33,626 bases of DNA from Cytophagales bacterium (GTDB lineage Bacteria > Bacteroidota > Bacteroidia > Cytophagales > Cyclobacteriaceae): the NCBI GenBank assembly GCA_022360055.1, contig JAKSDO010000122.1, positions 1-33,626 on the forward strand, given 5' to 3'. Under the pieces are notes generated by a model. That model ran no database searches. It worked only from the letters and a program-made list of their open reading frames with translations, and was not told the DNA's origin. Both the position numbers and the translations under genes were made by a program. Positions 16,910 through 26,572 of this stretch are shown here, piece after piece. Each line of letters opens with the position of its first letter. Position 1 is the first letter of the stretch.

Positions 16910-19296
16910 TCCTTACCGATTCGGTGCACCTGATTTCTGCCAAAAACCTGGAAATTTTTGATCGCGGGCACATCGATGGATTCTTCGACACGCAAACGAA
17001 CTCGGGCGGCATTTGAAATATCTGCGGGAATAATAAGCTTATGACCGATTGCACTTCCTTCAAAAAGTTTTTCCCACTTTTTATTCACCATGACCTCCAG
17101 AGTAAATTTGCGGATCCGTTCGCCCAATCTGATATCTTCCTGAAGTACAATATGCCCGATGGAAACGGCGGGTTCCAGTTTCACTTCAATTCTGCTCCCC
17201 GAACCATTTGTCGAAGCAACCGGATTTGAAAATCGCTTTTTGATCTCGTTTCCCCACTCTTTCAGGCGAAGCACGTCAGGTTCGGGCAATAAACCGTCCG
17301 GGTCCGGTGTTAAGCCCATGATCAAGGTAGAATTATGTCCGACAGATCCGTAATAGATCTCCATTAATTTATCCAACGGAAAAATATGAGCTTCATCACC
17401 TGGCTCCCAGAACCATTCATGCCTTCCGTTATACCCCCGCAACGGCGCGTCAGACATGGCGGGCATCCAGTATTTTCCATTCGGATCGCCATGTTTCAAT
17501 GTATAAAAACGGTCCTGGGGTGTACCTCCGGCATGCGAATAGTGATGCGGAAAAGACGCAAAACACGGATAAGGTACCGTTCCGCTTTCGGATCCCCCCC
17601 AGCGGGCTTCGGCATACTGTTTGTTGTGATAAAACAAACAGTTTGGCTGGTACCGGCGGACAATGGGCAGGACATCCGGCGCACCGTTATCCGGATGGTC
17701 GGCACCCCCGTCAAACCAGATCTCAAATAATTCGCCGTAGTTCGTACAAATTTCTTCCACCATCCCTTCTACCATTTGATTGTAATACTTCTGACGATTT
17801 TCTTTAAAACTACCCTCGCCATTTACCTTAAAATCATGAACTCCAAAAAATGAATTCCAGCGTATTCCCAGGTAAATTCCTGGTTTTATCCCGTATTTGC
17901 GGCAGGATTTTACAAAATCCCGCACAATATCGCCTTTTCCATCCTGAAATTTGAGTGCTTTCATGCAATACGGGTTGACTTCGGATTGATAGAGCGCAAA
18001 TCCGGTTTCATGCGTTGCCGTAAGTATGGCAAAAGTAAATCCCGCATCCTTCGCCGCCTTAATCCACTGGTCCGTATCCAGCTCGGTTGGATTAAAAATC
18101 TGGTAATCCTTTACAGGATCGATGCGATTTCCTCCCTGACCGTATTTTTTACCGTCGAAAACATGCAGATCGTAATGAAAAACCGCCCCCATTTCCGCTT
18201 CCTGCCAGGCAAGCTGCTTTCTGTTGGGCAGGGGATACGCGGTATTCCTTATAGGGATCTGTATGTTGTAGGATTCATTTCCCCTTTGTGCAGCCAGCGA
18301 GAGCACCCGCGGTTCTCCGTCCTCGAAATATACAAAGGGTCTTTCAAGCCGGTCGGCTATATGATAAGAACCGTCTTTCATCAACACCTGTTTCGGCATC
18401 ATCCAGTAATCTGCAGCTTTTTTCCAGCTTTTGCCATCGGAGGATGTTACCATGCCGATGAATCTACCTTCATGATTGGAGTGGAAAACGCCATAAAACC
18501 GGCCCCTCCCCTGATCGTACCAGATCGACATGTCTTCGGTATCGATATAATCGATTACCGGATCCGGTTGCATTTCAAAGGGACCGGCCGGATGATCCGA
18601 TATGGCAATCGCCTGATCCCGGATAAAACGCTTTTCATTTGGTTTATCTCCCTTTACAACAAGATGGTATTTACCATCTTTTCCCCGGTCGATTGCCGGG
18701 TTTACCGTCAGGGTGGTGATGGGGCCTGACGGCTCAATGAGCGGTTGGTCCTGCCGGACCCAGGGACCGTTGATGGAATTTGATGTGGCCACACCAGTGC
18801 GCTGATTGGGTCTCAGGATTTTCCAGTATTTATGATTATAACCGACATGGGCCGTCTCCAATAAGTCGCCCTCCGTATACTCGATCTCTCCCAGATGCGT
18901 TGAGATGTAATACAGATAATATTTGCCCTCGAAAAATTTGATTTTTGGATTATGCGCCGTAATTGCATCCCAATGGTCTTTGCCACGCCCTTTCAAAACG
19001 GTTTCTTTATATTTCCAGGGACCCGCGGGATTTTTTGAAGTGGCATGCGCCACTTCGGAATAGATCAACCAACCTAAGAATGAATATTCCTTCTTCCATC
19101 TGGAATAGAACATGTGGTATTTGCCATCCCCGCCTTTTATGATCGAAGCTCCCCAATTGTAATAACCGTCGGTCTTGAAAATATTTTTTTCATCCACCGG
19201 CTCAAGCCGGTCCCTCAGAAACAGATTATCCGGGTCATGCTGTGCAAAGGCACTCATGTTCAGTGTCAAAAGGATGATAAACGGTAGCTTTTTCAT
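16906..19296 (-). CDS. GH43-like beta-propeller fused to GH29 alpha-L-fucosidase
   Basis: This 796-residue secreted protein has a signal peptide (1-19). Residues about 40-345 form a five-bladed beta-propeller domain with the motifs NWGASIIKG (47-55), AHNP (114-117), NPA (199-201), TED (253-255) and LERPFVYFEDGEP (318-330), shared with the two propeller proteins at 22011-23048 and 23055-24188. Residues about 356-690 form a GH29 TIM barrel; EIWFDGG holds the expected nucleophile, Asp529. Residues about 700-790 look like a beta-sandwich (F5/8C-like) module. Two catalytic domains in one chain suggest that they attack neighbouring linkages of a branched fucosylated glycan. It is the last gene of the enzyme run. 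The gap upstream (19297-19508) holds one 89-bp repeat and a tiny 18-codon frame at 19319-19375 of unknown meaning. Confidence 0.85.
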   Translation of the reverse strand: MKKLPFIILLTLNMSAFAQHDPDNLFLRDRLEPVDEKNIFKTDGYYNWGASIIKGGDGKYHMFYSRWKKEYSFLGWLIYSEVAHATSKNPAGPWKYKETVLKGRGKDHWDAITAHNPKIKFFEGKYYLYYISTHLGEIEYTEGDLLETAHVGYNHKYWKILRPNQRTGVATSNSINGPWVRQDQPLIEPSGPITTLTVNPAIDRGKDGKYHLVVKGDKPNEKRFIRDQAIAISDHPAGPFEMQPDPVIDYIDTEDMSIWYDQGRGRFYGVFHSNHEGRFIGMVTSSDGKSWKKAADYWMMPKQVLMKDGSYHIADRLERPFVYFEDGEPRVLSLAAQRGNESYNIQIPIRNTAYPLPNRKQLAWQEAEMGAVFHYDLHVFDGKKYGQGGNRIDPVKDYQIFNPTELDTDQWIKAAKDAGFTFAILTATHETGFALYQSEVNPYCMKALKFQDGKGDIVRDFVKSCRKYGIKPGIYLGIRWNSFFGVHDFKVNGEGSFKENRQKYYNQMVEGMVEEICTNYGELFEIWFDGGADHPDNGAPDVLPIVRRYQPNCLFYHNKQYAEARWGGSESGTVPYPCFASFPHHYSHAGGTPQDRFYTLKHGDPNGKYWMPAMSDAPLRGYNGRHEWFWEPGDEAHIFPLDKLMEIYYGSVGHNSTLIMGLTPDPDGLLPEPDVLRLKEWGNEIKKRFSNPVASTNGSGSRIEVKLEPAVSIGHIVLQEDIRLGERIRKFTLEVMVNKKWEKLFEGSAIGHKLIIPADISNAARVRLRVEESIDVPAIKNFQVFGRNQVHRIGKD

Positions 19297-19381
19297 GTGT
19301 TTAAAATTTGCGGAAACCTCACCATGTGCCGTTGATCATCATGATCTTGTGTATCTCAATAATTATCTCAGACATGGCCTA

Positions 19382-19476
19382 TCTCATCTGTTTATAATTT
19401 TTAGTTAGTTGACGCACAGAGCAATATAATCCTACTCGTGTGTGTCCTGAATTTGCTCCGGCCCTACCGGTTTCAT
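19382..19476 (-). repeat. Dispersed copy of the 89-bp intergenic repeat
   Basis: One unit runs from TCTCAT (19382) to TTTCAT (19471-19476), with exactly the 89-bp spacing of the array at the start of the window. It keeps the CCGG/CCGG hairpin (with a U.G pair on the minus strand) and the longer GACACAC-type stem. It lies 33 bases after the GH95 stop codon, in the orientation of the genes. Confidence 0.9.
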
Positions 19477-19508
19477 ATGTCTAAACTATTTTCTTAAAAA
19501 TTCAGTGT

Positions 19509-21824
19509 TCAGATTATCTCTTTCAGTGCCCCGTCCAGGGTAATGGATGTCCCTTTGTCCATCTCAAACCCGACCACTTTGGCCCCGTATCGCACTTTTA
19601 CCGGATTGCCTAACTTTGATTTGATCGTGGCGCGCACAAGCTTGCCGTTTTTCCACTCCAGGCTCACTTCATGCCCCCCTCTGGCCATAAGTCCCGCAAC
19701 CCTGCCATCGGGTAACTGATCCGGGAGGCACGGGAGCAAATTCACTTCTCCCGCATGAGATTGAAGCAACATCTCGGCAATAGCCGCAGTTCCTCCATAG
19801 TTTCCATCGATCTGAAACGGGGGATGGTTATCGAACATATTGGGATGGGTTGATTTTGCCCAGAGGGCCACGAGATTTTTCCAGGCATTTTCCCCGTCCA
19901 TCAGGCGGGCATAAAAATTGATCATCCAGGCGCGGCTCCAGCCCGTATGCCCACCTCCATGCTTCAGGCGTTCTTCAAGCACTTTAGCCGCAGCTTTCAT
20001 ATATTCCGGCTTATCGTTCCAGTTGTATTCATTGGACGGATACAAACCGTACAAATGTGAAATATGCCTGTGACCCGGCATAGCCTCGCTCAATTCTTCG
20101 GCCGACCATTCGAGAATTCGACCGTCTTCCCCAATTTTTACCGGAGTCAGACCGGCCAACTGATTTGCCAGCTTCTTTCGAAATTTCTCGTCAATATTCA
20201 GGACGCTGGAAGCATCGATGACATTGTTGAATAAATGCCAGACAATCTGAAGATCCATGGCAGGCCCCATGCTCACCGAGGCTCTTTCTCCCTCGGGTGT
20301 CAGGAAAACGTTCTCAGGTGACATCGACGGACCGGTGACCCATTTTCCGGTCTTTGGGTTCCTGACCATCATCTCCGACAGGAACAGGGCAGCTTCTCGC
20401 ATTACAGGATATCCATAGTCTCTAAGAAATGCCTTATCTTCAGTAAAAAGATAGTGCTCCCAAATGTGCGTGGAGGCCCAGGCGGCTCCCATGGGCCACA
20501 TTCCATATTGAGGCTTTCCAAACGATGTAGTAAAATGCCAGGCATCCGTCGTATGGTGTGCCACAAATCCCTTTACTCCGTAAAGCGCCCTGGCGGTCTT
20601 CCGGCCATTTGTTCTTAGCGCTCCGATAAACTCAAGGAACGGCATATGGCATTCGGAAAGATTTGTAATCTCCGACGGCCAATAATTCATCTGAATATTG
20701 ATGTTGATGTGATAATCAGAATTCCACGGGGGCTTTAATCCGTCCGCCCAAATGCCCTGGAGGTTGGACGGCATGCATCCCGGCCTTGAAGAACTGATCA
20801 ACAAATAACGGCCAAACTGGAAATACAGAGCCGCTAAAGAGGGATCATAAACCCCGTTTTTTTGTGCATAGATCCTTTCGTCGGTAGCAAATCCCGCGGC
20901 CTCGGATTGGGGAAGCTCCAGGGAAACACGGTTGAAATACTCCTGGTATTCCGGAACATGGTCAGCTAAAATTCTGTCGTATGCTTTGGATTCTATTGAT
21001 TCAAGATACTCCACACACGCTTGCTTTGGATCCCTTCCGCGATAGTCTGTGGCCGCGACAATTCTGATTTCCAGTTTGTCCGCCGATTCAACAAGCAATT
21101 TCGAACCATCAATCTTTATTTTTCCTCCATGAGGGATCACCTTGATTCGTGTTTCATACTTCACACCATTGCCCCCATTGACATGTTGAGACATAACGAG
21201 CGTATGATTTTGAACGATGGAAACTTCTTCGCCATCTCCCGGCCTGCTCAATTCTATGGTGCATGAAATCTGCCTGGGCTTGTCGGCTTCCGCTAACATA
21301 ATCAAAGTCTGATCGACAGCAGATGAAAATACGGTCCGGGTATGTTTGGCCCGGTTTGCAGAGAAGGTGGTCCGTACCAATGCGCTATCCAGGAGCAATT
21401 CCCTTTTGTAATTGCCGTAAAACTTCAATCCTTCAAAACTGATGTTCAGATCGCCCAGTGTCTGATAGGTGTTTGTGCCCGACGGCAGGCGATCCGCCAT
21501 AAGCTTTTCCAAACAAAGCTTTTCAGCTTCCACATACTTGCCTTCAAAAAGCAGTTTTCGAATTTTTTGAATGGATTTATACCCCTCTTTTTTTTCAGCA
21601 GGCATGCCCCCCTTTGACCATACACTCTCCTCGTTGAGCTGGAGACGCTCATTTCCCACACCTCCAAACACCATCGCTCCAAGTCTGCCGTTGCCCACGG
21701 GGAGTGCCTCATCCCAGACAGATGCCGGCCGTTTAAACCAAAGTTTCAATTCTTCCGCTTCACAACAGAAAGGAAAAATCATCACGAAAAAAATGAGTAT
21801 TGCGTTTCTGAAAAATCTGATCAT
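19509..21824 (-). CDS. GH95 alpha-L-fucosidase (or alpha-L-galactosidase)
   Basis: This 771-residue exported enzyme has an N-terminal signal segment ending FPFCCEAEE; the Cys may make it a lipoprotein. The GH95 layout is complete: the N-terminal domain begins [28 protein letters not shown], the (alpha/alpha)6 core carries [14 protein letters not shown] near residue 370 (Asn residues that position the catalytic water in the family), and [15 protein letters not shown] near 580 follows the acidic stretch that holds the catalytic Glu. GH95 enzymes invert alpha-1,2-linked L-fucose, and some prefer L-galactose. A second, diverged GH95 is at 31105-33501, so the two probably have different linkage preferences. 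It is 23 bases downstream of a decayed sulfatase stub. Confidence 0.93.
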   Translation of the reverse strand: MIRFFRNAILIFFVMIFPFCCEAEELKLWFKRPASVWDEALPVGNGRLGAMVFGGVGNERLQLNEESVWSKGGMPAEKKEGYKSIQKIRKLLFEGKYVEAEKLCLEKLMADRLPSGTNTYQTLGDLNISFEGLKFYGNYKRELLLDSALVRTTFSANRAKHTRTVFSSAVDQTLIMLAEADKPRQISCTIELSRPGDGEEVSIVQNHTLVMSQHVNGGNGVKYETRIKVIPHGGKIKIDGSKLLVESADKLEIRIVAATDYRGRDPKQACVEYLESIESKAYDRILADHVPEYQEYFNRVSLELPQSEAAGFATDERIYAQKNGVYDPSLAALYFQFGRYLLISSSRPGCMPSNLQGIWADGLKPPWNSDYHININIQMNYWPSEITNLSECHMPFLEFIGALRTNGRKTARALYGVKGFVAHHTTDAWHFTTSFGKPQYGMWPMGAAWASTHIWEHYLFTEDKAFLRDYGYPVMREAALFLSEMMVRNPKTGKWVTGPSMSPENVFLTPEGERASVSMGPAMDLQIVWHLFNNVIDASSVLNIDEKFRKKLANQLAGLTPVKIGEDGRILEWSAEELSEAMPGHRHISHLYGLYPSNEYNWNDKPEYMKAAAKVLEERLKHGGGHTGWSRAWMINFYARLMDGENAWKNLVALWAKSTHPNMFDNHPPFQIDGNYGGTAAIAEMLLQSHAGEVNLLPCLPDQLPDGRVAGLMARGGHEVSLEWKNGKLVRATIKSKLGNPVKVRYGAKVVGFEMDKGTSITLDGALKEII

Positions 21825-21847
21825 GACTTAATTGTTTTTCTTTTTAG

Positions 21848-22006
21848 TTATTCTGACTTATGTAGTTTTGAGCATTTGCTTTGTCCCCTGCCCTGTCCGG
21901 CCAGGGGCTTATATCCTTTTGATATAAAAGGAACATTCCCGGCCCTTAATTCATCGGCAAAGATTAAAATGATGTTTGGTATTGTACGGGTCGACGGAAC
22001 GATCAT
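21848..22006 (-). pseudogene. Sulfatase N-terminal stub (decayed)
   Basis: A 52-codon frame starts with ATG five bases after the stop of the beta-propeller gene upstream. Residues 9-21 read IPNIILIFADELR, the first strand and metal-binding acidic pair of type I (formylglycine) sulfatases, normally [KR]PNIxxIxADDL. After that the sequence diverges (SKGYKPLAGQGRG) and stops. The CxPxR active-site motif and about 450 residues are missing. This is best explained by an internal deletion of a sulfatase gene that was once translationally coupled to its neighbour. It is too short for routine gene callers. Confidence 0.65.
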
Positions 22007-22010
22007 CGGG

Positions 22011-23048
22011 CTAATCTTCAAATTTCAACACATAGCTTACCGTACTGTTCCCGCCAAAAATATGATGTCCCGACGGCGCATATAAATAGGCGGGTTTCCC
22101 GTCTTTCATGAGCACCTGAGGGCGTTCAAATTTCAGGACTTCCGGGCCATAGTGCCGGACGGCCTTCTCCAGTTTGCCGGAGGGCACGTAGTGATCGATG
22201 GTATGATAACCTTGCTCAACGTTCGTGAATTTAATCCCATCATCCGACGACCAAAGCAGTCCTCCGCCAAATGTGATCATACCATGATTATCTGTTGTCA
22301 ACAGGCAGACCTTCCCATTATACATAAATGCATAGCCATCTTCCACCGATTTTTCGTTGTAGGTAACGGTCCAGGGAAGCTGAATATAGGGCCCTTCCAA
22401 TTCCTCGGCAATGGCCAGTCCCATCTTGCTGGCTTTGCCGTCGCTTGACTTAAAGTATAGAAAAAAACCGCCGTCGGGATGTTGTAAAAACGCCGGATTG
22501 TTTACACCGTTCCGCGCTTTAAAATTCCAGTATTTTTCGTTGGAAGGCGGGGCCAGGATCATTCCGTTCTTTCCTGCCTTTTTCCAAGGGCCATAGAGGC
22601 TTTTGGAAGTCACCATTCCAATGCGCTGGTTACTGCCGTGATATGGTTTTACAGGATTGTCATTTGCGATGAACAGGATGACATAGGTATCCCCAACTTT
22701 GTGCACCGCCGGATTATGCGCCCCATATTTATCCCACGTATCTTTTCCGCTTCCTTTTACCGCCACCTCGGAGTATGTAAACGGGCCTTCGGGAGCCGGC
22801 CCGACATAATGTGCAATTTCACTATGGGATCGCCATCCGGGATCTACTTTCAACTCTGCCGGCCAGCGGGCCACAAAAAGGTGTACTTTGCCGTCGTCCC
22901 CATAGATCGGAGATGTCCCCCAAACCGTATAGCCAGGCGCGTTCACGGCAATCCCAACAAATTTCCAGCGGTCCGCAAAAGTTTTTTTCTGCGACCAAAG
23001 CGTATGGGCAACCAGCATTAAAAGTGAAATCAAATATGCCTTCTTCAT
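22011..23048 (-). CDS. Secreted five-bladed beta-propeller glycosidase-like protein
   Basis: This 345-residue protein has a signal peptide (1-19, ending HTLWSQ). It is a GH43/GH117-like propeller homologous to the N-terminal domain of the fusion at 16906 and to the protein at 23055. The shared motifs are VWGTSPIYGDDGKVHLF, AHNPAV, NNPAF, VEDGYAF and FERPQVLMKDGKP. The regularly placed acidic residues, such as Asp in the first blade and Glu-Asp in VED, are candidates for the catalytic triad, but I cannot place it in a numbered GH family. It probably removes a side sugar from the same glycan as the fucosidases. It starts 6 bases after the paralogue upstream, so the two are co-translated. The function is inferred from fold and context. 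Confidence 0.75.
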   Translation of the reverse strand: MKKAYLISLLMLVAHTLWSQKKTFADRWKFVGIAVNAPGYTVWGTSPIYGDDGKVHLFVARWPAELKVDPGWRSHSEIAHYVGPAPEGPFTYSEVAVKGSGKDTWDKYGAHNPAVHKVGDTYVILFIANDNPVKPYHGSNQRIGMVTSKSLYGPWKKAGKNGMILAPPSNEKYWNFKARNGVNNPAFLQHPDGGFFLYFKSSDGKASKMGLAIAEELEGPYIQLPWTVTYNEKSVEDGYAFMYNGKVCLLTTDNHGMITFGGGLLWSSDDGIKFTNVEQGYHTIDHYVPSGKLEKAVRHYGPEVLKFERPQVLMKDGKPAYLYAPSGHHIFGGNSTVSYVLKFED

Positions 23049-23054
23049 ATCACA

Positions 23055-24188
23055 TCAAATATCGGTTCTTAAAGGAATTACCATATTCCATGTTCGGTCG
23101 AATTGCCAGGCTTTCGGCCCGGTCCCTGTGGCGGCAAACAGGTGCGTCGGTTTACCATCTTCGATAAGAAGGAAGGGTCTCTCGAAGTGATTTTGATGCG
23201 AGCGGGTTCCGTCATCCCAAAGGATGTCCCTGGAGTATGCTTTGATCTGTTCAAATAAATTCCACTTTACGCCGTCTTCGGACCACATATGCACTCCTCC
23301 GCCTTCTTCTCCGCAAATTTCACCGGACCGGTCTTTAACGATTGCCTCGTAGTGCTCACCATTCCACCAGATGTACGGATCTTCCACATCGCGCCTGTTG
23401 TTACCTGTTGTTTCGAATCTGAGGATCGGCTCGTCGCTCAATCGGATGTAAGGTCCTTCCGGCCTGTCTGCCATTGCAACGCCTAAGAGCAACGGCGGCG
23501 TCAATCCTTCCGTAGATGATTTGTACATCAATAGAATCTTTCCGGTCTTTGGATCCACGGCAGGTGCCGGATTTGAGGTAATCGATGCATCCCAATGCTC
23601 CGATCGAGGTTCAATCACCGGGTGATCAAGTCTTTTCCAGGGGCCCGTGACAGCATCGCTTATCGCCAGTCCGATGCGTTTGTTCATCCAGGCTTTGCGC
23701 CAGTTTTCCTGACTTACTTCCGGATTTTCTGCATCCGGTAAAGGGAAATCATAGGTGGTTCCAAAGTAGTACAGCAGGTACTTGTCCCGGTATTTTATTA
23801 CTCTCGGATTATGTGTACACATGCCGTCGAAATACGCCTTACCTCGAATCGGCAACACGACCTCCTGATATTCATAAGGTCCGACCGGTGTGTCTGAGGT
23901 AGCGCGGACAACCTCAGAATTTGTAACCCAATTTCCAAAACCAACCTGTTTTGTCCATCTGCTCGCAAACATGTGGTACCTGCCGTCTTCACCCTTGATC
24001 ACGGAAGCCCCCCAAATCCAGTAATCGGGATCCTGGAATCCGCCATTTTTCGGTGCCGGCAATATCCGGTCTATAAAAGGCGGAGCTCCGGTTTTTCTTT
24101 CACATGAAAAAACAAAGGGCAGCAGAGAAGCTCCGATAAACCCCTGGCCGGATAATTCTAGAAAATCACGTCTGTTGAAGGTTTTCAT
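23055..24188 (-). CDS. Tat-exported five-bladed beta-propeller glycosidase-like protein
   Basis: With the start at 24188 the protein has 377 residues and begins MKTFNRRDFLELSGQGFIG, a twin-arginine signal, followed by a lipobox-like FVFSC. An extended frame to a TTG at 24305 would put 39 implausible residues in front of this signal and overlap the GH92 gene, so I prefer the internal ATG. The propeller motifs match its paralogues: IWGASVIKGEDGRYHMF, THNPRV, NPAPA, VEDPYIWWNG and FERPFLLIEDGKP. Use of Tat instead of Sec suggests that it folds, possibly with a metal, before export. It is the upstream partner of the 22011 gene. The substrate is unknown. Confidence 0.78.
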   Translation of the reverse strand: MKTFNRRDFLELSGQGFIGASLLPFVFSCERKTGAPPFIDRILPAPKNGGFQDPDYWIWGASVIKGEDGRYHMFASRWTKQVGFGNWVTNSEVVRATSDTPVGPYEYQEVVLPIRGKAYFDGMCTHNPRVIKYRDKYLLYYFGTTYDFPLPDAENPEVSQENWRKAWMNKRIGLAISDAVTGPWKRLDHPVIEPRSEHWDASITSNPAPAVDPKTGKILLMYKSSTEGLTPPLLLGVAMADRPEGPYIRLSDEPILRFETTGNNRRDVEDPYIWWNGEHYEAIVKDRSGEICGEEGGGVHMWSEDGVKWNLFEQIKAYSRDILWDDGTRSHQNHFERPFLLIEDGKPTHLFAATGTGPKAWQFDRTWNMVIPLRTDI

Positions 24189-24301
24189 AATGCTTTTATC
24201 GATGAGTTTGTCTTGGCGTTCATTTTTTCCGTTTGCTGTCCGCATCACTGGATTTTTATGGACTAATGGCAAACAAGTTGAGATTAAATTCCGATTTTGA
24301 A

Positions 24302-26566
24302 TCAAAATTTCTGGTCCGTCATAAAAAACTCCAGCGTACCTCCTTTCATCAGATCTTCGTGCGAAAAGAATGGTCGCGCCAACTCATTCCCATTAAGGAC
24401 AACCTGCTTTACATATTTATTCTCCCTGGAATTATTATGCGCTATAATCTCAAATTTTCCGCCGGGAACGGTAATTACAGCCCGGTCTACGATAGGCCGG
24501 CCTGTGGTATATGTAGGATCGCCCGGGCAGACCTGGTAAAATCCAATGGCGCTCAATACATACCAGGCCGACATTTGGCCGCAATCCTCGTTGCCAATTA
24601 TTCCCGCCGGTTCCGGAAGATAGAATTCCCTCATGATTTGATCCAGGCGTTCCTGTCCTTTGTATTTTGCATTTGTCCAATTGTACAAATAAGCCATGTG
24701 ATGACTGGGCTCATTTCCATGGGCATATTGACCAATCAAGCCGGTGATATCGCCGGAAGCATGTTCCCCTTCGATCTCCGAACTCGTAGTAAAAAGTGTG
24801 TCCAGCATTGCTTCATAGCGATCCGGCCCACCGTACAATTCTATTATTTCATTCATTGCGTGGGGTGTATAAAAGCTCCACTGCCAGGCATTTCCTTCTA
24901 CATAGTCCCCATGGTCGTGATCTGAAAATTTAGGGCGAAATGGCGTAAGCCAGGATCCGTCGTAGTTTTTGCCACGCATCAATCCGGTTTCCGCATCGAA
25001 ATAATGCCGGAAATATGCTCCCTTTTTCCTGAATTCGCTGGCTGTTTCCGCATCTCCGGCAGCCTCGGCGATCTTGGCCACACACCAATCGTAGTAGGCC
25101 ATCTCCAGACCATACGATACGCTCTGGGCGATGGAATCGTGCGGACTCCAGCCCAGAGTTTCCTTAAAATATATGTGTCTCGGCATCACGCGTGTTCCAA
25201 CGCCCTCCAAGTTCTCGACGATATCCGGTCTCCAGGTGGCGGACCGAACCGCAGCTTCAAGCCAAGGACTCAAATCTTGCGGCGCCAATCCTTTGGCTAC
25301 GGCATCTGCGAGCACCGAGACGGCCGGATATCCGACCATGGTCCCGGTGTAGTTCGACGCCAACGGCCACTTGGGCAAAATTCCTCCGTCCTTATATTTT
25401 TGCACCAAAGCTTCACTCCAAACGGCTGCTTTTTCAGGACGAATGATGGTCATTAAAGGATGAAACGCCCGGTAGGTATCCCACAAGGAAAATACGGTAT
25501 AATTGATGTGACCTTCCGGCGCCTGTTCAATCTTTTTTGCAATACTTCGATACCGGCCATCCACATCCTGCCAAATAAAAGGCGCCATCATACTGTGATA
25601 CATGGCCGTATAAAAATTTGTTTTAATCACGCGATCGGCGGTCTCAATTTCTATCCCCCGCAGGGCGGATCTCCACTCGTCTTTAGCCTTGTTGACCACA
25701 TCGTTAAAATCCCAGCCAGGCAGCTCGGCTTTCATATTTTTTGCCGCTCCTTTCACATCTACGGGCGATATCGAAACTTTTAAGAAGAGCGCTTTTCCGG
25801 ACTCCGGAAACTTAAAATGTACCTGAGCATCCCTGGTAACGAAAGATCTGCTGTTTGACGGTGCTCCGTCAATAAAAATTTTAGTGTCGATAAAAGGTTC
25901 GGAAAACTCCGCCCGATACGCCACAACATGATCCCGCGCCCATCCGGTGGTTTTTCTTACACCCTGAATTGTTTTTTCATCGAGAATCTCAAAACTGTTG
26001 TCAACCACTCTTCCCCCCCAGCTCGGCTGAAGAATATGAGCCAGGTTTAGCATGACATTTCGATCCGCCGGATTTTTAAACGTATATTTGTGTAAACCCA
26101 CTCGCAACGTGGCTGTCAATTCCACCTCCACTTCAAAATTCTCGAGATAAACCTTGTAATGGCCCGGTGAAGCGCTTTCGCTTGACTTATCAAAATCTCC
26201 AACCGGTATTCGGTCGCCGGAATTCGAGTAGGGCAGAAATGCGACATCGCCCAAATCCCCGATCCCGGTGCCGCTCAGATGTGTATGGCTGAAGGCAAAA
26301 ATCTGTGTATCGTCATAGTGATAACCGCTGCTGGCATCCCAGCCGTCGAGGTGCGTATCCGGACTGAGCTGTACCATGCCGAAAGGCAAAGTAGCCCCGG
26401 GGAATGTGTGGCCATGAAAACCGGTCCCGATGAACGGATCGACGAAATCAAGCGGATTTTCATTTTTTACACGTTCACTTGTACAGTTGCTCGAAAGCAA
26501 AATAATCGGCACAAACAACAAGAAGAGCAAATTATTCTTTTCTACGGGATTATAGTGTCTATTCAT
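24302..26566 (-). CDS. GH92 alpha-mannosidase lipoprotein
   Basis: This 754-residue protein has a lipobox ending LLSSNC (Cys28), so it is membrane-anchored. The rest is a full-length GH92 domain: DPFIGTGFHGHTFPGATLPFG near residue 43, SGYHYDD, FSLWDTYRAFHPL in the (alpha/alpha)6 part, GNEPSHHMAYLYNW, and GNEDCGQMSAWYVLSA, which contains the conserved acidic residues. GH92 enzymes are calcium-dependent inverting exo-alpha-mannosidases acting on 1,2-, 1,3-, 1,4- or 1,6-linkages and on mannose phosphodiesters. Its presence suggests mannose in the target glycan. It starts 6 bases after the GH3 remnant, in the same transcript. Confidence 0.94.
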   Translation of the reverse strand: MNRHYNPVEKNNLLFLLFVPIILLSSNCTSERVKNENPLDFVDPFIGTGFHGHTFPGATLPFGMVQLSPDTHLDGWDASSGYHYDDTQIFAFSHTHLSGTGIGDLGDVAFLPYSNSGDRIPVGDFDKSSESASPGHYKVYLENFEVEVELTATLRVGLHKYTFKNPADRNVMLNLAHILQPSWGGRVVDNSFEILDEKTIQGVRKTTGWARDHVVAYRAEFSEPFIDTKIFIDGAPSNSRSFVTRDAQVHFKFPESGKALFLKVSISPVDVKGAAKNMKAELPGWDFNDVVNKAKDEWRSALRGIEIETADRVIKTNFYTAMYHSMMAPFIWQDVDGRYRSIAKKIEQAPEGHINYTVFSLWDTYRAFHPLMTIIRPEKAAVWSEALVQKYKDGGILPKWPLASNYTGTMVGYPAVSVLADAVAKGLAPQDLSPWLEAAVRSATWRPDIVENLEGVGTRVMPRHIYFKETLGWSPHDSIAQSVSYGLEMAYYDWCVAKIAEAAGDAETASEFRKKGAYFRHYFDAETGLMRGKNYDGSWLTPFRPKFSDHDHGDYVEGNAWQWSFYTPHAMNEIIELYGGPDRYEAMLDTLFTTSSEIEGEHASGDITGLIGQYAHGNEPSHHMAYLYNWTNAKYKGQERLDQIMREFYLPEPAGIIGNEDCGQMSAWYVLSAIGFYQVCPGDPTYTTGRPIVDRAVITVPGGKFEIIAHNNSRENKYVKQVVLNGNELARPFFSHEDLMKGGTLEFFMTDQKF

Positions 26567-26572
26567 TTGTAG

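Noticed and set aside
19319-19375. An 18-codon frame (MSEIIIEIHKIMMINGTW) before the GH43-like/GH29 gene
   Set aside because: It is too short and without context to call a leader peptide or a remnant; noted only as part of the intergenic gap.
24189-24305. An N-terminal extension of the Tat-exported propeller protein to a TTG at 24305
   Set aside because: It would bury a clear twin-arginine signal behind 39 residues and overlap the GH92 stop codon.
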